Assembly: GCA_032717465.1 (NCBI GenBank)
Contig: CM064669.1
Span: 51,259,694 to 51,323,693, forward strand
Source: Coenobita brevimanus
Taxonomy: Eukaryota > Arthropoda > Malacostraca > Decapoda > Coenobitidae
Direction of reading: 5' to 3'
DNA: 64,000 bases
The notes beneath the pieces are model-generated. The model made no database searches, was not told the DNA's origin, and was given only the letters and a program-made list of their open reading frames with translations. The stretch's first letter is position 1. Every line of letters begins with the position of its first letter. Both the position numbers and the translations under genes were made by a program. Shown here piece after piece: positions 1 through 14,100 of the stretch.

Positions 1-1794
1 CGTGTGCGCGTGCGTACGTGCGTGCATGCGTGATTGCATACATTTTTGTACATTCTTTCATGTACTATGTAGCTAATTTTGTCCTAGTTTGGATTTTGGA
101 TTAATATTTTAAGCGATCCTTGGTTACAATTACAGTACTACTGTATCGTCAACAGTAAAACTAGTTACACTGACAGATCCCAAATACAGTTTAGTTTACA
201 GTGGTGTTGCACAGATAAAGTATGTCATACTACAGTGTGATGTTGGAGGTCAAGATGGGTTACCTTTATGGTATGGAGGTTTGATCACTGTGAGTGATAG
301 GTAAAAGAATGGAATTCTTTTACAGTAGACTATACTGTATTTCAGAAAGCGAGAGGACCTGTATGGATTTCTTGAATTTGAGATTTTATAACCATCCTTT
401 GTATCGTATTATTTATAAAGGCTACAACATGCATGCATGCATCAGCAGCCTAATGGCAGCTCTCCATGGTCCCTGATCTTTGCATCCTTACACCATGAAA
501 ATCTGTCTGGTGGTCCAGTGGTCAAAGGGTGCGTGTTGGTGCAATAGCAGTGTCGTATGTACTGGATGAAATTGGTAATAGATGGCTGGAAGTTCATTCT
601 ATCGTGCAGCGCTGCCAGTACCAGTACTTGTGTCCGACACTTGGCATGCCCTTAATTGTCCTGGGGTGGGATTCTCAAGCATATTTATAATCTAACCCAT
701 GTTATACAGTAATAAGATTCAGATTTGCACGAAGAAAACAAGATGGGAAATTTCGTAACTCTTCATTCTTTGTCCTTTCTGCACAAACAGAAATCACTTC
801 TTTAATGTGATTTGTTATTGCAGAAAGGACAAAAGACATGGAAAGATTCTGCAGTCTTTGTCTTTCTTGCAAATCCAATTCAGAGTTATGTTAGGCAACT
901 AATTGTAAGCTTGTTTATGATCTTGGTCCAGGATTACAGTAGTGTAGCATGGCGTCTCTGTGCTGTGATGGTTAATGTGGACCTACAGTACTTTTATTCT
1001 ATTCTGGCAAAGACCCTTAACCCCATTTTGATCAGTTGACTGCCAGGAGTAGTCATATTGAAGTTCAATTTAACTGGCAACCAAGGAGACTCATTACTAC
1101 CTGATAACTAAATGCATCATATTTCAAGTATCTAAGTAAACATGACTATTTAAATTGTTGGAGCTGCCTGATAGTCAGAGGAAACCAATCCCCCCCACAC
1201 CCCACCCCCAACCTTCTAAACTCAAGCCTTAATGAAGCCTCACCATGACTGATGTGGGTGGCAAGGGGATTGTGAAGACGGCATCATGTTCTAGTGCTCG
1301 GTGTGACACATGACCTTGAGCAATCACTGACTTGGGCCACTTTTTTACATGTCCTTGTTGAAGATTTCCTTCATGCCCACATCTTTATCCCAACCAATGC
1401 CCTTTTACCGTCATCTTTATCCCAGCAAATGTCCTTTTACTCTCACCTTTATCCCAGCCAATGTTCTTTTACCATTAGAAACACAGGTAGTTGAAGTACA
1501 GTGTGAACTTTTGTCAGTTGCATCTCTTCCAAATTATAGTACTATCCAGGAAGGTGAAAGGATGGCATTTATACCGATACATTTGCATTAAATAGACATA
1601 CTGTACTGTATAAGGGATTTCCAAAATGGAGATTGACTTGTTCACTGTCACTTTTCTTTGTTTTGTGAACCTGTACATTGCCAAGGTTAACCACTTTAGG
1701 AAGACTGCTACAGGGAGAGTACTTCTTTTGATTTCGGGCTCTAAGTACATTTTCCCTTACCGGTTTTTGTTTCATGCTATGTAGGTATGTACAG
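1..1794. other. no supportable gene; ced-6 intron
   Basis: Between the window edge and the first recognised ced-6 exon I see an alternating GT/GC start (1-30), a 30-bp tandem repeat and one minus-strand copy of the 120-bp repeat. A frame at 140-300 is open for ~50 codons but has no splice or family support. Confidence 0.5.
1372..1475. repeat. 30-bp tandem repeat, 3 units
   Basis: 'catctttatcccaaccaatg' / 'catctttatcccagcaaatg' / 'cacctttatcccagccaatg', each followed by tcc/ttcttttac. Confidence 0.8.
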
Positions 1795-1935
1795 GTATAG
1801 AGAGAGAGAGAGCGAGAGAGAGGGGTAGGGGGGGTGAGTTGGGAGCAGGGCATTGAAATGGCGGGGGACAGGGTGACGTGGAGGCGATTTGTTTGTGGCC
1901 ACCCCGTAAGGGATTAAGGTCATCTGGAAATATAT
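1795..1935 (+). mobile_element. LINE family 1, short 3' end in a ced-6 intron
   Basis: GGGTGAGTTGGGAGCAGGGC, GGCGGGGGACAGGGTGACGT and TTTGTTTGTGGCCACCCC are followed by GGATTAAGGTCATCTGG and an AT/CA microsatellite replacing the usual TAGA tail. It ends about 90 bp before a ced-6 exon. Confidence 0.8.
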
Positions 1936-2026
1936 ATATATACATATATATATATATACACACACACACACAGTATATAAGCATATCCAGGCACAGTGTG
2001 ACTAATGGTATGTTTTTGACTTACAG

Positions 2027-2164
2027 AAAAACTTGCATCAGTACCCTTTACACCGGATCAGCTACTGTGCGGATGACAAGGCGGAGAAACGTTTCTTTAG
2101 CTTCATTGCCAAGGAGGCGGACTCAGACAAACACACTTGTTTTGTTTTTGTCAGTGATAAATTG
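2027..2164 (+). CDS. ced-6: ced-6 exon: PTB domain, central strands
   Basis: Acceptor ttgacttacag and donor g|gtaagt bound 138 nt (46 codons, phase 0 at both ends). It reads [20 protein letters not shown]..., then [18 protein letters not shown] and ends VSDKL. This is the PTB stretch in which Ced-6/GULP1 has HRIS-CADD and FxFI. A LINE 3'-end fragment and AT/CA microsatellite lie directly upstream in the preceding intron. Confidence 0.93.
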
Positions 2165-5100
2165 GTAAGTTGTACAATGATATGATACTGTTTTTACTCT
2201 GACTTTGCCTAAAATTGCCCTCTCTCCATGTTGAATGCTGAGTTGTATTAAGAGATACAATGGAATATGGTGCTAGTCATTAAGGATTGTGTAATGGATA
2301 TAGGGCTGTAGTCTTGTCTTTCTGCCATTGAGCTGCAGGAAATCAGCCGCAGGAAAATGCAACACTAGGACAGGTTAAGGTAAAAACAGTACAGAATACA
2401 GTATAGTACAGGATTTTATATTTAAAAGTAACCTCACTTCAGGGAGTGTCTTTTATTCTCATTTCATCTACCCAAATCATACTTCTTCATTAGTAAAAGG
2501 TGCCACATTTCTTTGATTAAAAAAAAAAAATCATTTTAACATTTCCACTACAACAGCATAATATCATATTGTATTTTGGAAAGATATCGAGAGGGGAAGG
2601 AGTTAATGAAGGCTATATCTAACCTCTCTGGTTCAGAATCTATCCAGAAACCGAATTAATTGTCAAATACTGTGCCACAATTGCAAGAATAAAATACAAA
2701 ATGCATAAAAAATTAGGTAAATTGTTTAAAATGGTTGCTCAGAAGTGTTCATAGTATCTGATGTTGTTATAGGCAGATGTTAATACAGTAGTCTATTTAC
2801 AATATACAATTAAAGTAACAAAAATTAAAAACAAAATGGTAACTTCTAGTATGAGTGAATTCTCATGTGCTGGATAATGCAGTACAGTAACTCAGTTTAC
2901 ATGTACAACACATGGTCTTGCTAGTAGTAGGAGTTACAACCCTAGGCTCATCTGAACATGAACACATGGACTGCACATGGAGGTTGCTCTCCACCCGCAG
3001 TTCACCATCCTTGTTCTGGGGGACAGGGAGAGCTGGTGAATGTTTGTATAACCAGGCAGCTCTGCCATCTAGCTATGTCAGTGCCACCAAATGAATGCAC
3101 CCCTATTCAGTATCAATACATACAATAAGTTCTCATGATAATTCTGAATATACACACATGTACTGTAAATATTAGCCTGAGTATGTATATGTAGTGCAAA
3201 AATATCCTCAAGTACGGTACCCTTCACCCATCAGGCAGAAGAGATCACTTTGACCATAGGACAGGCATTTGATCTGGCATACCGTCGCTTCGTGGAGACA
3301 TCCGGGAGGGAGGTGGAGATGAGACGCCAGTTGCTACTCCTCCAGAAACAAGTAGAAGGCTTACAGGTGGAGAACAACACCCTCAAGACACGCATCACAC
3401 AGCTAGCAACACTCAAGAACAGGCCTGATGTGGAGGAATATATGAAGGAGAATAATGTAAGGCAGGCACCTAGTTCTCTTAGTTTGCATTATTGAATTCT
3501 TTGTCCATCATCAAACCCAGTATTGTCGTATCAGGTGTACAAGGATCCAGGGCTAGGGTACTTATTCAAATACTTAAGGTGAGTGTCCAGGTGCCTGCCC
3601 CAATAATCTCTCAGAAATAGATTCTTATGGGCCATGTCTGGTTGGAGCTCTCTACTGGACTCATAAGGTAACATAACTGACTAGTCTAGTCCTGGGCCTT
3701 TATGCTCTTGATGGGGCAATAGTGGATTGGATAATGGGTGGATCATTAATTTTACATGAAAATGTTTTTCAGTCAGATACAGTGACTGATGATGATGCAG
3801 CATGTTTTTCCTTTGGACATAGATTTAATAATCCATTCCTGAGACCATGCAGTTGTCCTGTGTGCCACACACCACATATCACCATTTTGGTACCAATATC
3901 CATTGATCATATTGAGTACATGCAAGGGCTGTCTCTGGTGTAATGCCATTGCTGCAGTGTTTTTATGATATGGCTGTGGGTCATGGTAGATTAATGAAGC
4001 CAGCTTTAAGGAAATTCATGTAATCGGAGTGTTCCTTTTTGCAGACTTGGATTGAACTCATGTCAGTTCAGAAAACAGATCAGTATCCCAACCACTTTAC
4101 CAATACCTCCTCAATTTTTTAAGTTATGATCTGGTATTGTGTTTCAAGCATGGGAGGAGTGGAAGTGGTAACATTGAGGAATGTGTGGAATTGCATAAAG
4201 TGGATAGGATAAGAAACTAACATGATTAAAGGAAGGGAAGGCTGTTGATATTTGGGTAGAAGTGTGTGCTAATGGACGGACTGTAAACAGGATGGTGAGG
4301 AGGCCATATGTAAGGAAAACTTAGTAAGCAAAAAGGTGGATGGATATAATAAATGAGTATGTGAGAGAGGTATGGAGGTTGATGAGGCTATGGGATCAGC
4401 AGAGGATAGAGTATAACCTGTGTTGAGCTGTAGACCTCATGTGAGGCACAATGAAGGTCCGTGTGAACCAAGCTACAAGTCTGACATAAGGTATAATTTA
4501 CATTAGTTATAACACGGTGACTTAGGGGAAGTAAACCACCTTACAAAGAATTGGCCCAGCAGGGTTAACTATGTATGGAGGAGCACCCCCCCCCCTCTCT
4601 TTTTATATAGTCGACAGATTCACTGTGTGTGTGTGTGTCTGTGGAGGGGGGGGGTAGTGAAGCACATCTGTAAAGAAAAATGAAAGAAAAAAAGGTGCAG
4701 ATGGTTAAGCTTGTGAGGTGAAATGGGATTCAAGGGATTTGAATGAAATGGGATTCAAGGGATTTGAATGTATGAAAGATTGTCTGGGGCATTTTTAACG
4801 AGCATGCTGTCAATACTGTCCTTGTTTTTGGATATTATCTGATTCCCTTTATTGCTGGGAAAAAATGGTCAGGATGATTATGATACAGCATTACAATACA
4901 TACCCTTGATAAATAAACCCTTTGAAAATGGTACTTGTACATTGTATTTAATCACTGCAGTTCCATGCTTCCACTGGGTTCATCTCACAGTGATGAGTAG
5001 CTAACAACAACTGCATGGTAGAACGCCAAAGACATGACAGTAGTTGCTGATTTACACCAGTGTTTTACATTTGCTGTCGGCAGTTTTGTTTTATTTGTGC

Positions 5101-8100
5101 CTTCCTCTGGTCTGTGTACTTAGTCATTTGTATTGACTCAAGATCTCAGATCTGTTGATGCTGAATGGTGAGAGCAGCACTGACCCTGAGCCATCCACCC
5201 CAACTGCAACCACTGGGCTCAGTTCACCACCACCACTGCCGCCCAGGACTTCACCACCACAAGATGTAGAACAGAACCTCATTGAGTAGGTTATGACAGG
5301 TTTTGAGTACAGTACAGTATACTGCATGAATGTGTTTCCCATCAGCTTATGTTAACATTTTATTATCTCTTATTATCCAGTGTGTTTCTCTTTCTCTTTA
5401 GTAGCTGCTGTTAAGGTAGACATGCATTACTGCATTGTACTCTGTCTTTGTGGACCTTGAAGACCTGAGATAGAAAAACAAGACTGCAAGAAAAGTGTGA
5501 GAGAAATGGATTATTGTTCTTTCTTTCCTTAATTCTTCCTGTTCCTTCTGCCTGTGGGTGACTACACTGGGTAACGAGCCTAATGGTTTCCTGTACACCA
5601 AGAAACCATTTACTGCACTGGTTGGTAACCATAAAACCAAATTATGGTGCCTGGTGGTTTAATGGGTAATTAAGGCACTCCAATCGGATTCAGGTGGTGC
5701 AGGTCAATATCCAAGGGGTGGTTGGGGTTTATTGCTCCCGTAATGCTACTCGGGGATGAGTGAGGATGATCACTCTCATCTTAAATGTCAGGACCAACTT
5801 GTCTAGCCCTGGACTCCTACTCTCCTCATGAGGCAACATTGGATGATGGATGGATGAATGAGTGAGTAAAACTGGCAGTTAAGGGAAAAATTATGTGAAG
5901 AATAAAGTTATACCCTGGTTTAACAATGCAATTGGTCAAGTACAAACCCATCGCTAGGCAAGGTATCGTATGTTGGGGTAGATTTAACATTTAAAGTACT
6001 GTATTGGGATGTGTTTTTTGAGCCTTGGGTTTTCCTCCAAACCAAGTCCTAAATCGACCCAAGTGAGTCCAAAAACATTTCTAGCTAACCCAAACCCCCA
6101 AATAGCTTTAAAACAAGCTAAACTGAGCCTAAAAGCAGTTTATAATCCACCTAAATCCAAAGATCTGTCTATCTATTGCCAGACGCCATAATCCCGTACG
6201 GGGTGGCCAGTTGACTTTGAGTTATTTGTTTTACAGGGAGGGGCACTAACCCTCCACCAACCCACTTGACACGTAGGGAGCACGTATGGTTTGGGTATAT
6301 GGTTACCACCCAGCGTTTTAAATGGTTTCTTGGCCTAAAGGAAACCATTTGGCTTATCACTCAATGTAAAGCCACCTGTAACGGAAAGAGAAGCATTAAG
6401 TAGTGACAGGAAAGATGGGAGAAATAGGAAGAGAGGAGGGCAAATCTGAAAATCGTACAAAATATCAGGAATATATCAGACTTAGTAAACTGTACCCCAG
6501 AATGACCATGTTACCCCATCTTTGACTAAAGCACATTAATCTGCATCTAAAAACAGTTTATAAATCAACCTAAACACAAACTTTAAGTTTAAAATATCGT
6601 CAAAATCAGTTAAAAAAAAAAAATCGCCATACCGGGGTTTGGCCATTGTTCGATGGGGTATGGTGGCATTTCTACCCCCATTGCTATGCCGGGGTATCAG
6701 TGTATAGGGGTGTCATATCTTGGGGTCTGCCAGTACTCTGTTGATATACTGTAGTTCATCAAGGGGGTGTCTTGAGCCCATTCTTGTTGATTTTTGTGCT
6801 TCTTTTATCAGATCAGGATTGCCTTGGGAATAACTATGCTGATGACATAGTGCTGAATGCTGATAGTTTGATATTTTGCTAACTATGGCCACTGAGGAAT
6901 GTATGTGGAGTACAGAGGGTGGATAAGATATGAAATAATGTGATTCGTGAAAGATGTGGAGTGAGGAAATCTGTGGACACCAGAATCAGAGTGTACTGAG
7001 ATGGTATGATCATATTGAGAGAATGGATAATAATAGCGTGGTGAAAAAGGTACACCTGAGCGAATTTGAAGGTGGGAGGAGGCGAGGTAAGCCAAGGAGA
7101 AGGTGGAGAAATATGGTGGATGAGTGTGTGAGGAAGAGAGGTTTGGAAGTCGCTGAGGCTAGGGAACTGACAAGAGATCGAGCTGGCCGGATGAGTGTTA
7201 TGAGGAGAAGTACATGATCAGGGATTTAGGACCCCTTTTTAACGTGGCAGCGTCCAGATTGACTCAGTTGGATACGTTTATGTGAAGCTACAGAACGTGG
7301 TGAATGTTTTTGGCGTATCCGAGAGTCAGGAACCTGGGGGGCTTGAATGATGAGTGAATGGAAGTGTGGCCTATTGGATTGGGCAGATTTGGGCTTTCTG
7401 GACATTGCTACGTCTCACCCTGCCCTAGGGTGGGAAAGGAGGTCCGGATGATGATGATGGCTGTTTATTTATCATGTAACCCTAGCGGTGCTGATCATCA
7501 TAATATTTAGAACATGAATTCCAAACAATGTTAAGTTGCATTCATCCATCCATCCATCATCCAATTTTACGGTGCCCCATGAGGAGCATAGAAGCCCGGG
7601 GCTAGGCAAGCATTCATTTTGTATTTTCTGTATCCCCCCCATTATCATTTCTGTTTTTTGGTTCCAGTGACATCTTCTCAGCCCCTAATGGAACTGAGGA
7701 TGATGATTTCAACCCACGAGCAGAAGAGTCGGCTTCCACTCTAGTCAATGGGACATCCAGCCACGGCGATGATGACGACTTTGACCCCCGTGCAGAGGAA
7801 AGGCAGCCCCCACCCTCAGTTGCTCCCCCTGTCTCAGCACCACCCACCAGGCCACCACCAGATCTCAATGGCTTCTCAACCCCACCACCTCTGGGTAAGT
7901 TAAGGCTGTCTTCTCACCAGATGACCACTGGATGCAGGCAGGTGCGAGTGAAAAAGTGTGTGGGTTACCATTGACAGATCCAGGGGTGCTTCTTATCCTG
8001 TCCAGACCACACCCCAACTTTTATCACACTGAGGATTAATATACAGTACTATATTTAGACTGCATGTTTGAGTAAAATGTTTATTTCTCTCATATAAATG

Positions 8101-11100
8101 TCATGCAAACAAGCCTTGGTTGACAAACATTACTTTGATGGCTGAGAGAAAGCAGATGCCTTACTCTGGAAAGGGATATGAGTAGTACCTTAGAAATTTT
8201 CCTGGATCCACCCCTGGCTGCCGTGATGCAGAACTCATACCCGCAATCAACCACTCCAAAAAATATCTGGCATGAATGCAGCCATAGGATTGGTTTTACT
8301 GTATTTTTTCTAACCTGAAGAAGACCCCTTGCCAGTTTCAGCACAGATGGTGGCCATGTGTAGCCAGGTAGAAGTGTCAGTTTGACTTGTAGCTAGGGAG
8401 ACTCATTCCTACCATGTGACCAATACTTCTCAATTTTAATACAGCAGTGGCTGAATTGGTAGAGAGGCGGCCTGTAGTCCTACTGGACCCAGGATCAAAT
8501 CCCGGCTGGGGCAGGGAACAGTTTAAGGATTTGAGATTCATTAAAGGGCAGGCTTTACTGATCTACCAGAAGATCCGTTGACAAGTCGTAAAAATTCCCC
8601 TGCTAATACCATTACACCAAACCTGTATGAGACAGCCCTAGCATGTATTCAATATGGACCATGGGTGTTAGTGCCTAAGTGGTGACATGTGGTGTGTAGG
8701 AGGATTACTGGACCTTGGGATAGGCCCTGAAGCATTTGCCCAGCGTCAGACACATAAGAAATAGAAGGAGAGAGAGAGAGAGGAAAAAAAAATCACAGTG
8801 CAGGAGTTGCACAGAGTTCTGTCAGATGAAAACAAAGTAACTATAGGGCAGTGACAAGAAGAACCATCCTTGTCACAAAAGTGAAGTTGAGCCATTACTA
8901 CAGTTATTTTAGTGGTAGGTGGGGGTGCTCACCATCCACTCACTCAATATATTGCTGCTCTTGGGTGGCTGCCCTTTCCTCCCTTCCTTCCATCTTCCTC
9001 TGTCTTTCTTTCCTTCTCTCTGTCCTCTTCCTTCAGTCTATGGGTGACTCTGCACTGAGTGACAAGCCAAATGGTTTCCTGTGCACCAGATAACCATTTA
9101 CTACGCTGGGTGGTAACCATATAAGCAAACTATGACGCCAGGTGGTTTAGTGTCTAATTTAGGCGCTCCAACCAGACTGAGCCTGGGTCCAAGGGGTGGT
9201 CAGGGTTTATTGCTTCCATAATGCCACTTGGGGATGTGTGAGGCTGGTCACTCATCTTAAATGTCAGGACCAACATGCCTAGCTCCGGGCTCCTACGCTT
9301 CTCTTAGGGAAACACTGGATTAGATGATGTATGTATTCTTGCCACTGTTGGACAGTTTTAATTAGATTAGAAGAGACTGACTTAAGTTAATGCATTAGAT
9401 ACTGCCTATCTATATCCTCCAGTTCAGAAAAACTTCTCCATCCATCCATCCATCATCCTATGTTGCCCCATGAGGAGCGTAGGAGCCCAGGGCTAGGCAA
9501 GTTGGTTCTAACATTGAACATGAGAGTGACCAGCATCACTCATCACTCAGTGGCATTACATGAGCAATAAACCCCAATCACCCCGTGGATATAAATCTGC
9601 ACCGGTTCAATCTGATTGGAGCACCTTAATTACCCACTAAACCATCAAGTGCCACAATTTGGTTATATGGTTACCACCCAGTGTAGTAAATGGTTTCCTG
9701 ATGTACAGGAAACCATTCTGCTTGTCACTTAGTGTAGTCTGCCATAGACAGGAGGAGGAGGAAAGAATGAAGGAAAAATAGATAAAAAGAGGAAGGCAGG
9801 AAAGAGGGAAGAGGGGAATGGGCAGGCACCTGACAGCAGCACTACATCAAGTGACTGGATGGTGAGTGCCCCCACCTACCACTGGAAACAGTTGTGATAT
9901 ATGATACACACATTTGACCCACAGTTACATATTTTTATTTGATGGCAGTATGAAACAAAATACAAAAAGTCAAGAGTTGGCTGGTGTTGGACTTGAGTTC
10001 ATTAGTGTTGAGATGAGAAAGGGTAAACTGAAATGGTTTGGGCATGTGGACAGGACAGAGGATGACAACTAGGTGTCTATTGTGAAAGGTGGGACTGTTG
10101 AGGGTAGAGTTATGAGGCATATTGGGGGGGGGGGGATGAGGCCATACAGTGTGACCACAGGGATAAGGGACTAAATAGAGTGGTTGCTAGGGATCAAGCA
10201 GCATGGAGAGCCACCATTAGGTGACCAAGACCAATGTGTGGAAGCATGTTGGAGCCTTGATAAACAAAATCATAATGACAGGAAGGAATCTCTGATGTTT
10301 GAGGAATAATTAGAAAGAAGGATGGATGGATGGTAGGTTGTACACCCCATTCGGGGATTCATGGTGAACATGTACTTAAATAAAATAGTACTTTTCCCCC
10401 AGATTTTTAATAATCCACTTCTCTGGTTTTCAGTGCCACCACCTCGCCCTGCAAGACCTCATGAGCAGACCCTGCAGCTGAATGGCCTAAGTGAGGACAT
10501 TTTTTCTGCTCCAGCTGATCCCTTTGGTTCCCCTGCCTTTGCCCCCACCACCACCCAGACACCAGATGCACTTGCACAGTTTATTGAAATGAAGGTAAGT
10601 AGGTGGTGATGGAAGGAAGTCTAGCCAACATCTTGTATTGTAAGTTGTTATAGTCTCCTTTATTTTTATATAGTTTTTTGCCGTCAAGAAAAAAAAAAAA
10701 TGTTCCCACATGAGAGATCTGTAACCCATACTGTTGATGTGGTGACTGTGGCTTTGAGATCCATGCAACCATGACTTAGTGAGTTGTGTGTTGCCCAGTT
10801 TTGCCACATGAAAACAAACTGACACAGATTTCCATTGCTGCTGGGAAAGCTGATTTACCTGTTTCCTCCGATTTACAGTATCTGTTGTATAGAAAAAATG
10901 GTAAAATAATCCCTGATATTAGATAAGAGAGAGAAGAGTAGTCAGGGAGAGAAACTGAAAGTCAAGAAGCTGAGGATCAAAGAAATGGCAGATGAATACA
11001 GGGCCAAAGTAGAGGAGGAGTTAGCATCATTGAATTGGAATGAAATGGGTCTGGACAGCATGTGGAATGCAAATTGGGATAGCTTAGTTAGGAATGCTAA

Positions 11101-14100
11101 AGTAGTGTGTGGTGTGCCAAGGGTAACATAGGAGAAGAATATGGCATGCTGGGATGAAGAGGTTAAGAGGAAGAAGCAAGTGGCTAGAGTGGATACAGGA
11201 CAGGGGTTCATTTGAAATAAGAACTGAATACAGTATATTGAGAGCAAGAAGTGCATCAAGAGACTAGTGATGTGGAAAAAGGAGGTAACTGATGATCTTG
11301 GAAGAAAAATGAATGCAAATTGCTCTGAAAATGAAAAGTTATTCTGGAGAGGTGCAGAAATGTAGAAGTGACAGTGGAAGGAAATGTAAATGTGTGAAGA
11401 TGTAAGTAGTAGATTATCAACCCATGGGGATGAAGAACCAGATGGAAACAATATTTTGAAAGTCTAATGAATGGGACTGGAGAGAGCAAAGCAACTGTCA
11501 AAATGATTGGTATTGGGGGTGTATAGAGATGGAATGCAGTGCCAGGAAAGGTGACACTTGCACAGGTGAAGAATGCTGCGAAACAGCTGAAATGGGAAAG
11601 TAGCTGGGGTTGATGAAATGCATGCAGAGATGATGAAGTGTAATGGAAAGAGCAGAATGAAGTGCGTATTGGAGATATGTAAGAAGGCATGGATGAGTGA
11701 AACTGTGCCAGTAGAGTGGAAAAAGACAGTGATTGTACCCCTGTACAATAATAAAGGTGAGCGAGGTGAGTGCAAGAATTATCGTGGCATAAGTCTGTTG
11801 AATGATGTAGGGAAGGTGTAAAAGAATTAGGAAGTAAGAGAGATGTCAGAAGTCCTAGTGAGTGATGAACACGGTGGCTTTAGGAGTGGCAGAGGATGCA
11901 TGGATCAGATATTCGTAGTGAGACAAATAGTGGAGAAGGGCTATAGGGTGTTTATGGCCTTTATGGATCTGAAAAAGCATATGACAAAGTAGACAGAGAA
12001 AGATTGTGGAAGGTTTTGCTCATGTACGGTATAGATGGTAAGGTGCTAGGTGCTGTCGAGTTTTTATGATGGTAGTGAGGCATGTGTAAGGGTAAATGGG
12101 CATCCAAATGTATGATTCACGAACAGCGTTGGCATGTGGCAAGGTTGTGTGATGTTCCCATGGTTGTTCAATATATGTAAGGAGGGGGTGATGAGAGAAG
12201 TAAAAACACAGGTAATGGAGAGAGAGAGAGAGCATTGGTAATGAATGGTGATGGATGGAATATTTCAAATTTGTTGTATGCTGATGATGCTGTGCTACTT
12301 GCAAATACCGGACAAGAGCTTGGTAGAGTAGTGCAGAGTTTTGCAGATGTCTGTGAGCATCATGCCTGAGATTAAATGTAGAAAACAGTAAAGTGATGGT
12401 AATTGAGGAAGAAGGTGTCTTCTATTTTGAAGTTACAGTGAAAGGAGAGAGACTGGAATTGGTGGGAGTTCAAATACGGTAAAACCTCTACAACTCGGCA
12501 TAATACATGTGCAAGCCTTGCCGAGGTAGCCTATTTGCTGTGTTGTAGGGATGAACTTAAGTTCCTGCAGCACACACACAAAAAAAAAGAAAAAAATGGA
12601 AAAAAATTAAAAGTTTTTACAATAAATAGTAAAAGCTGCCTTACCATGAGTCCATGCAGTTGTAGGGTGTATTGCAGGCATGGAGGAGGACTTTTGGTAG
12701 TTTTTGGAAGTGTTAGGTGGGCTCAAGATCACTTTTGGGCACACCTTTACTGAACTGTACTTGTCACAGTACACTATGTAAAGCACAGTTAACACTATAA
12801 AGGCCATTACTGTAATGTATTTATCGCTTGTACTATACTGGAGAACTAAGCACCAAACACTTAAACATTACTGTACAACTCGGCATCTTACCGAGTTGGG
12901 GGAGATTTTTGCTGACTCTCTTCCTCTCACGTGTGAATTATTTGGGAATTTTTGAATTTTGATTTTTTAAATGAATATTTTGGAGCGGTCCCGAGTTGTA
13001 GAGGTTTCTGACTTGAAGGATGCCGAATTGTAGAGGTTTTACTGTACCTGAATACAGTGATAGAAAAGGGAAAAATATGAAAAAGAAGTGGAAAGTAGAG
13101 TGACACAAGGAAGGAAAATAGCTGGTGCTATGGAGGCCTTGATGAGAAAGGATATAATTTGAATTACCATTGTAGTGGTTTTTCATGCAGAGCAAGACCC
13201 GAACTGTAATTTATGCAAAAGGCCTAAACAATGAGGCAGAGACAAAGCATTGGTGAAAGGATGAAGTTCTTTGGGAAAGGTGAAAACATACAGCTGAACA
13301 ATGCAAGCCATTGCAATATATAGCCATACTGGATTGTCCAAAATAATCCTGGGGAGATTCATATGAGTAATTACCTCCCTGATATACTTTCAAAGATTCT
13401 TTTCTCAACCATGCAGGTTAAAGTACAGGAAACCTGTCCTTTACCTAGCATGGGATAGGTATATATCATTGAAGGGCTATATCCGAAGAGGCCAGTAAAT
13501 CGTTGAACTTGTGTATATATAGGATAAGGGTTAAGCGGTCGATATATCAAAAGGTAAACATATGAGGCCTGTTCAGAAAGTCTCTGATGTTAGGTTTTAA
13601 ATAAATAGTTAACCTGTTGTGCTAGGACAATAATCTCCCTTAAAGTATTCCCCATCAGACTTGACACATGTAGCCCAGCACTCTTTCCAGTGCCCGAAAC
13701 ATTTTTCAAAGTTGGTTTTCGGTGCAGAGTCTGTAACATCTTCACTGACGAGCAGTTAGCTATAATTTATAAGAGTCATGTGCACTGTCAGCTGGAAGAT
13801 TTGCTCACCTTTGTGGAATGGATGTAGAGAGGTTGCACCAAAACAACTAGACAAGATTCAGAACAAAGCCGTTAGAATTATTAATAACTTTGCTTTTACC
13901 TTACCCTACCCTTCCTTTCCCTTGCCCTACCCTTCCCTTCTCTACTCTTCCTTTCCCTTACCCTACCCTACCCTTCCTTTCCCTTCTCTACTCTTCCTTT
14001 CCCTTACCCTACCCTACTCTACCCTTCCCTTCCCTTACTGTGCTTTGCTCTTCCTTTCCCTTACCCTACCCTACTCTACCCTTTCTATAACTTACCCCTC

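Noticed and set aside
4600..4660. Possible promoter 'tttttatatag' near a GT repeat
   Set aside because: TATA-like but inside a ced-6 intron with no start or transcript evidence.
10942..11775. 169-, 144- and 103-codon minus-strand frames
   Set aside because: Antisense of the A/G-rich LINE family 4 sequence; the sense strand carries the RT motifs.
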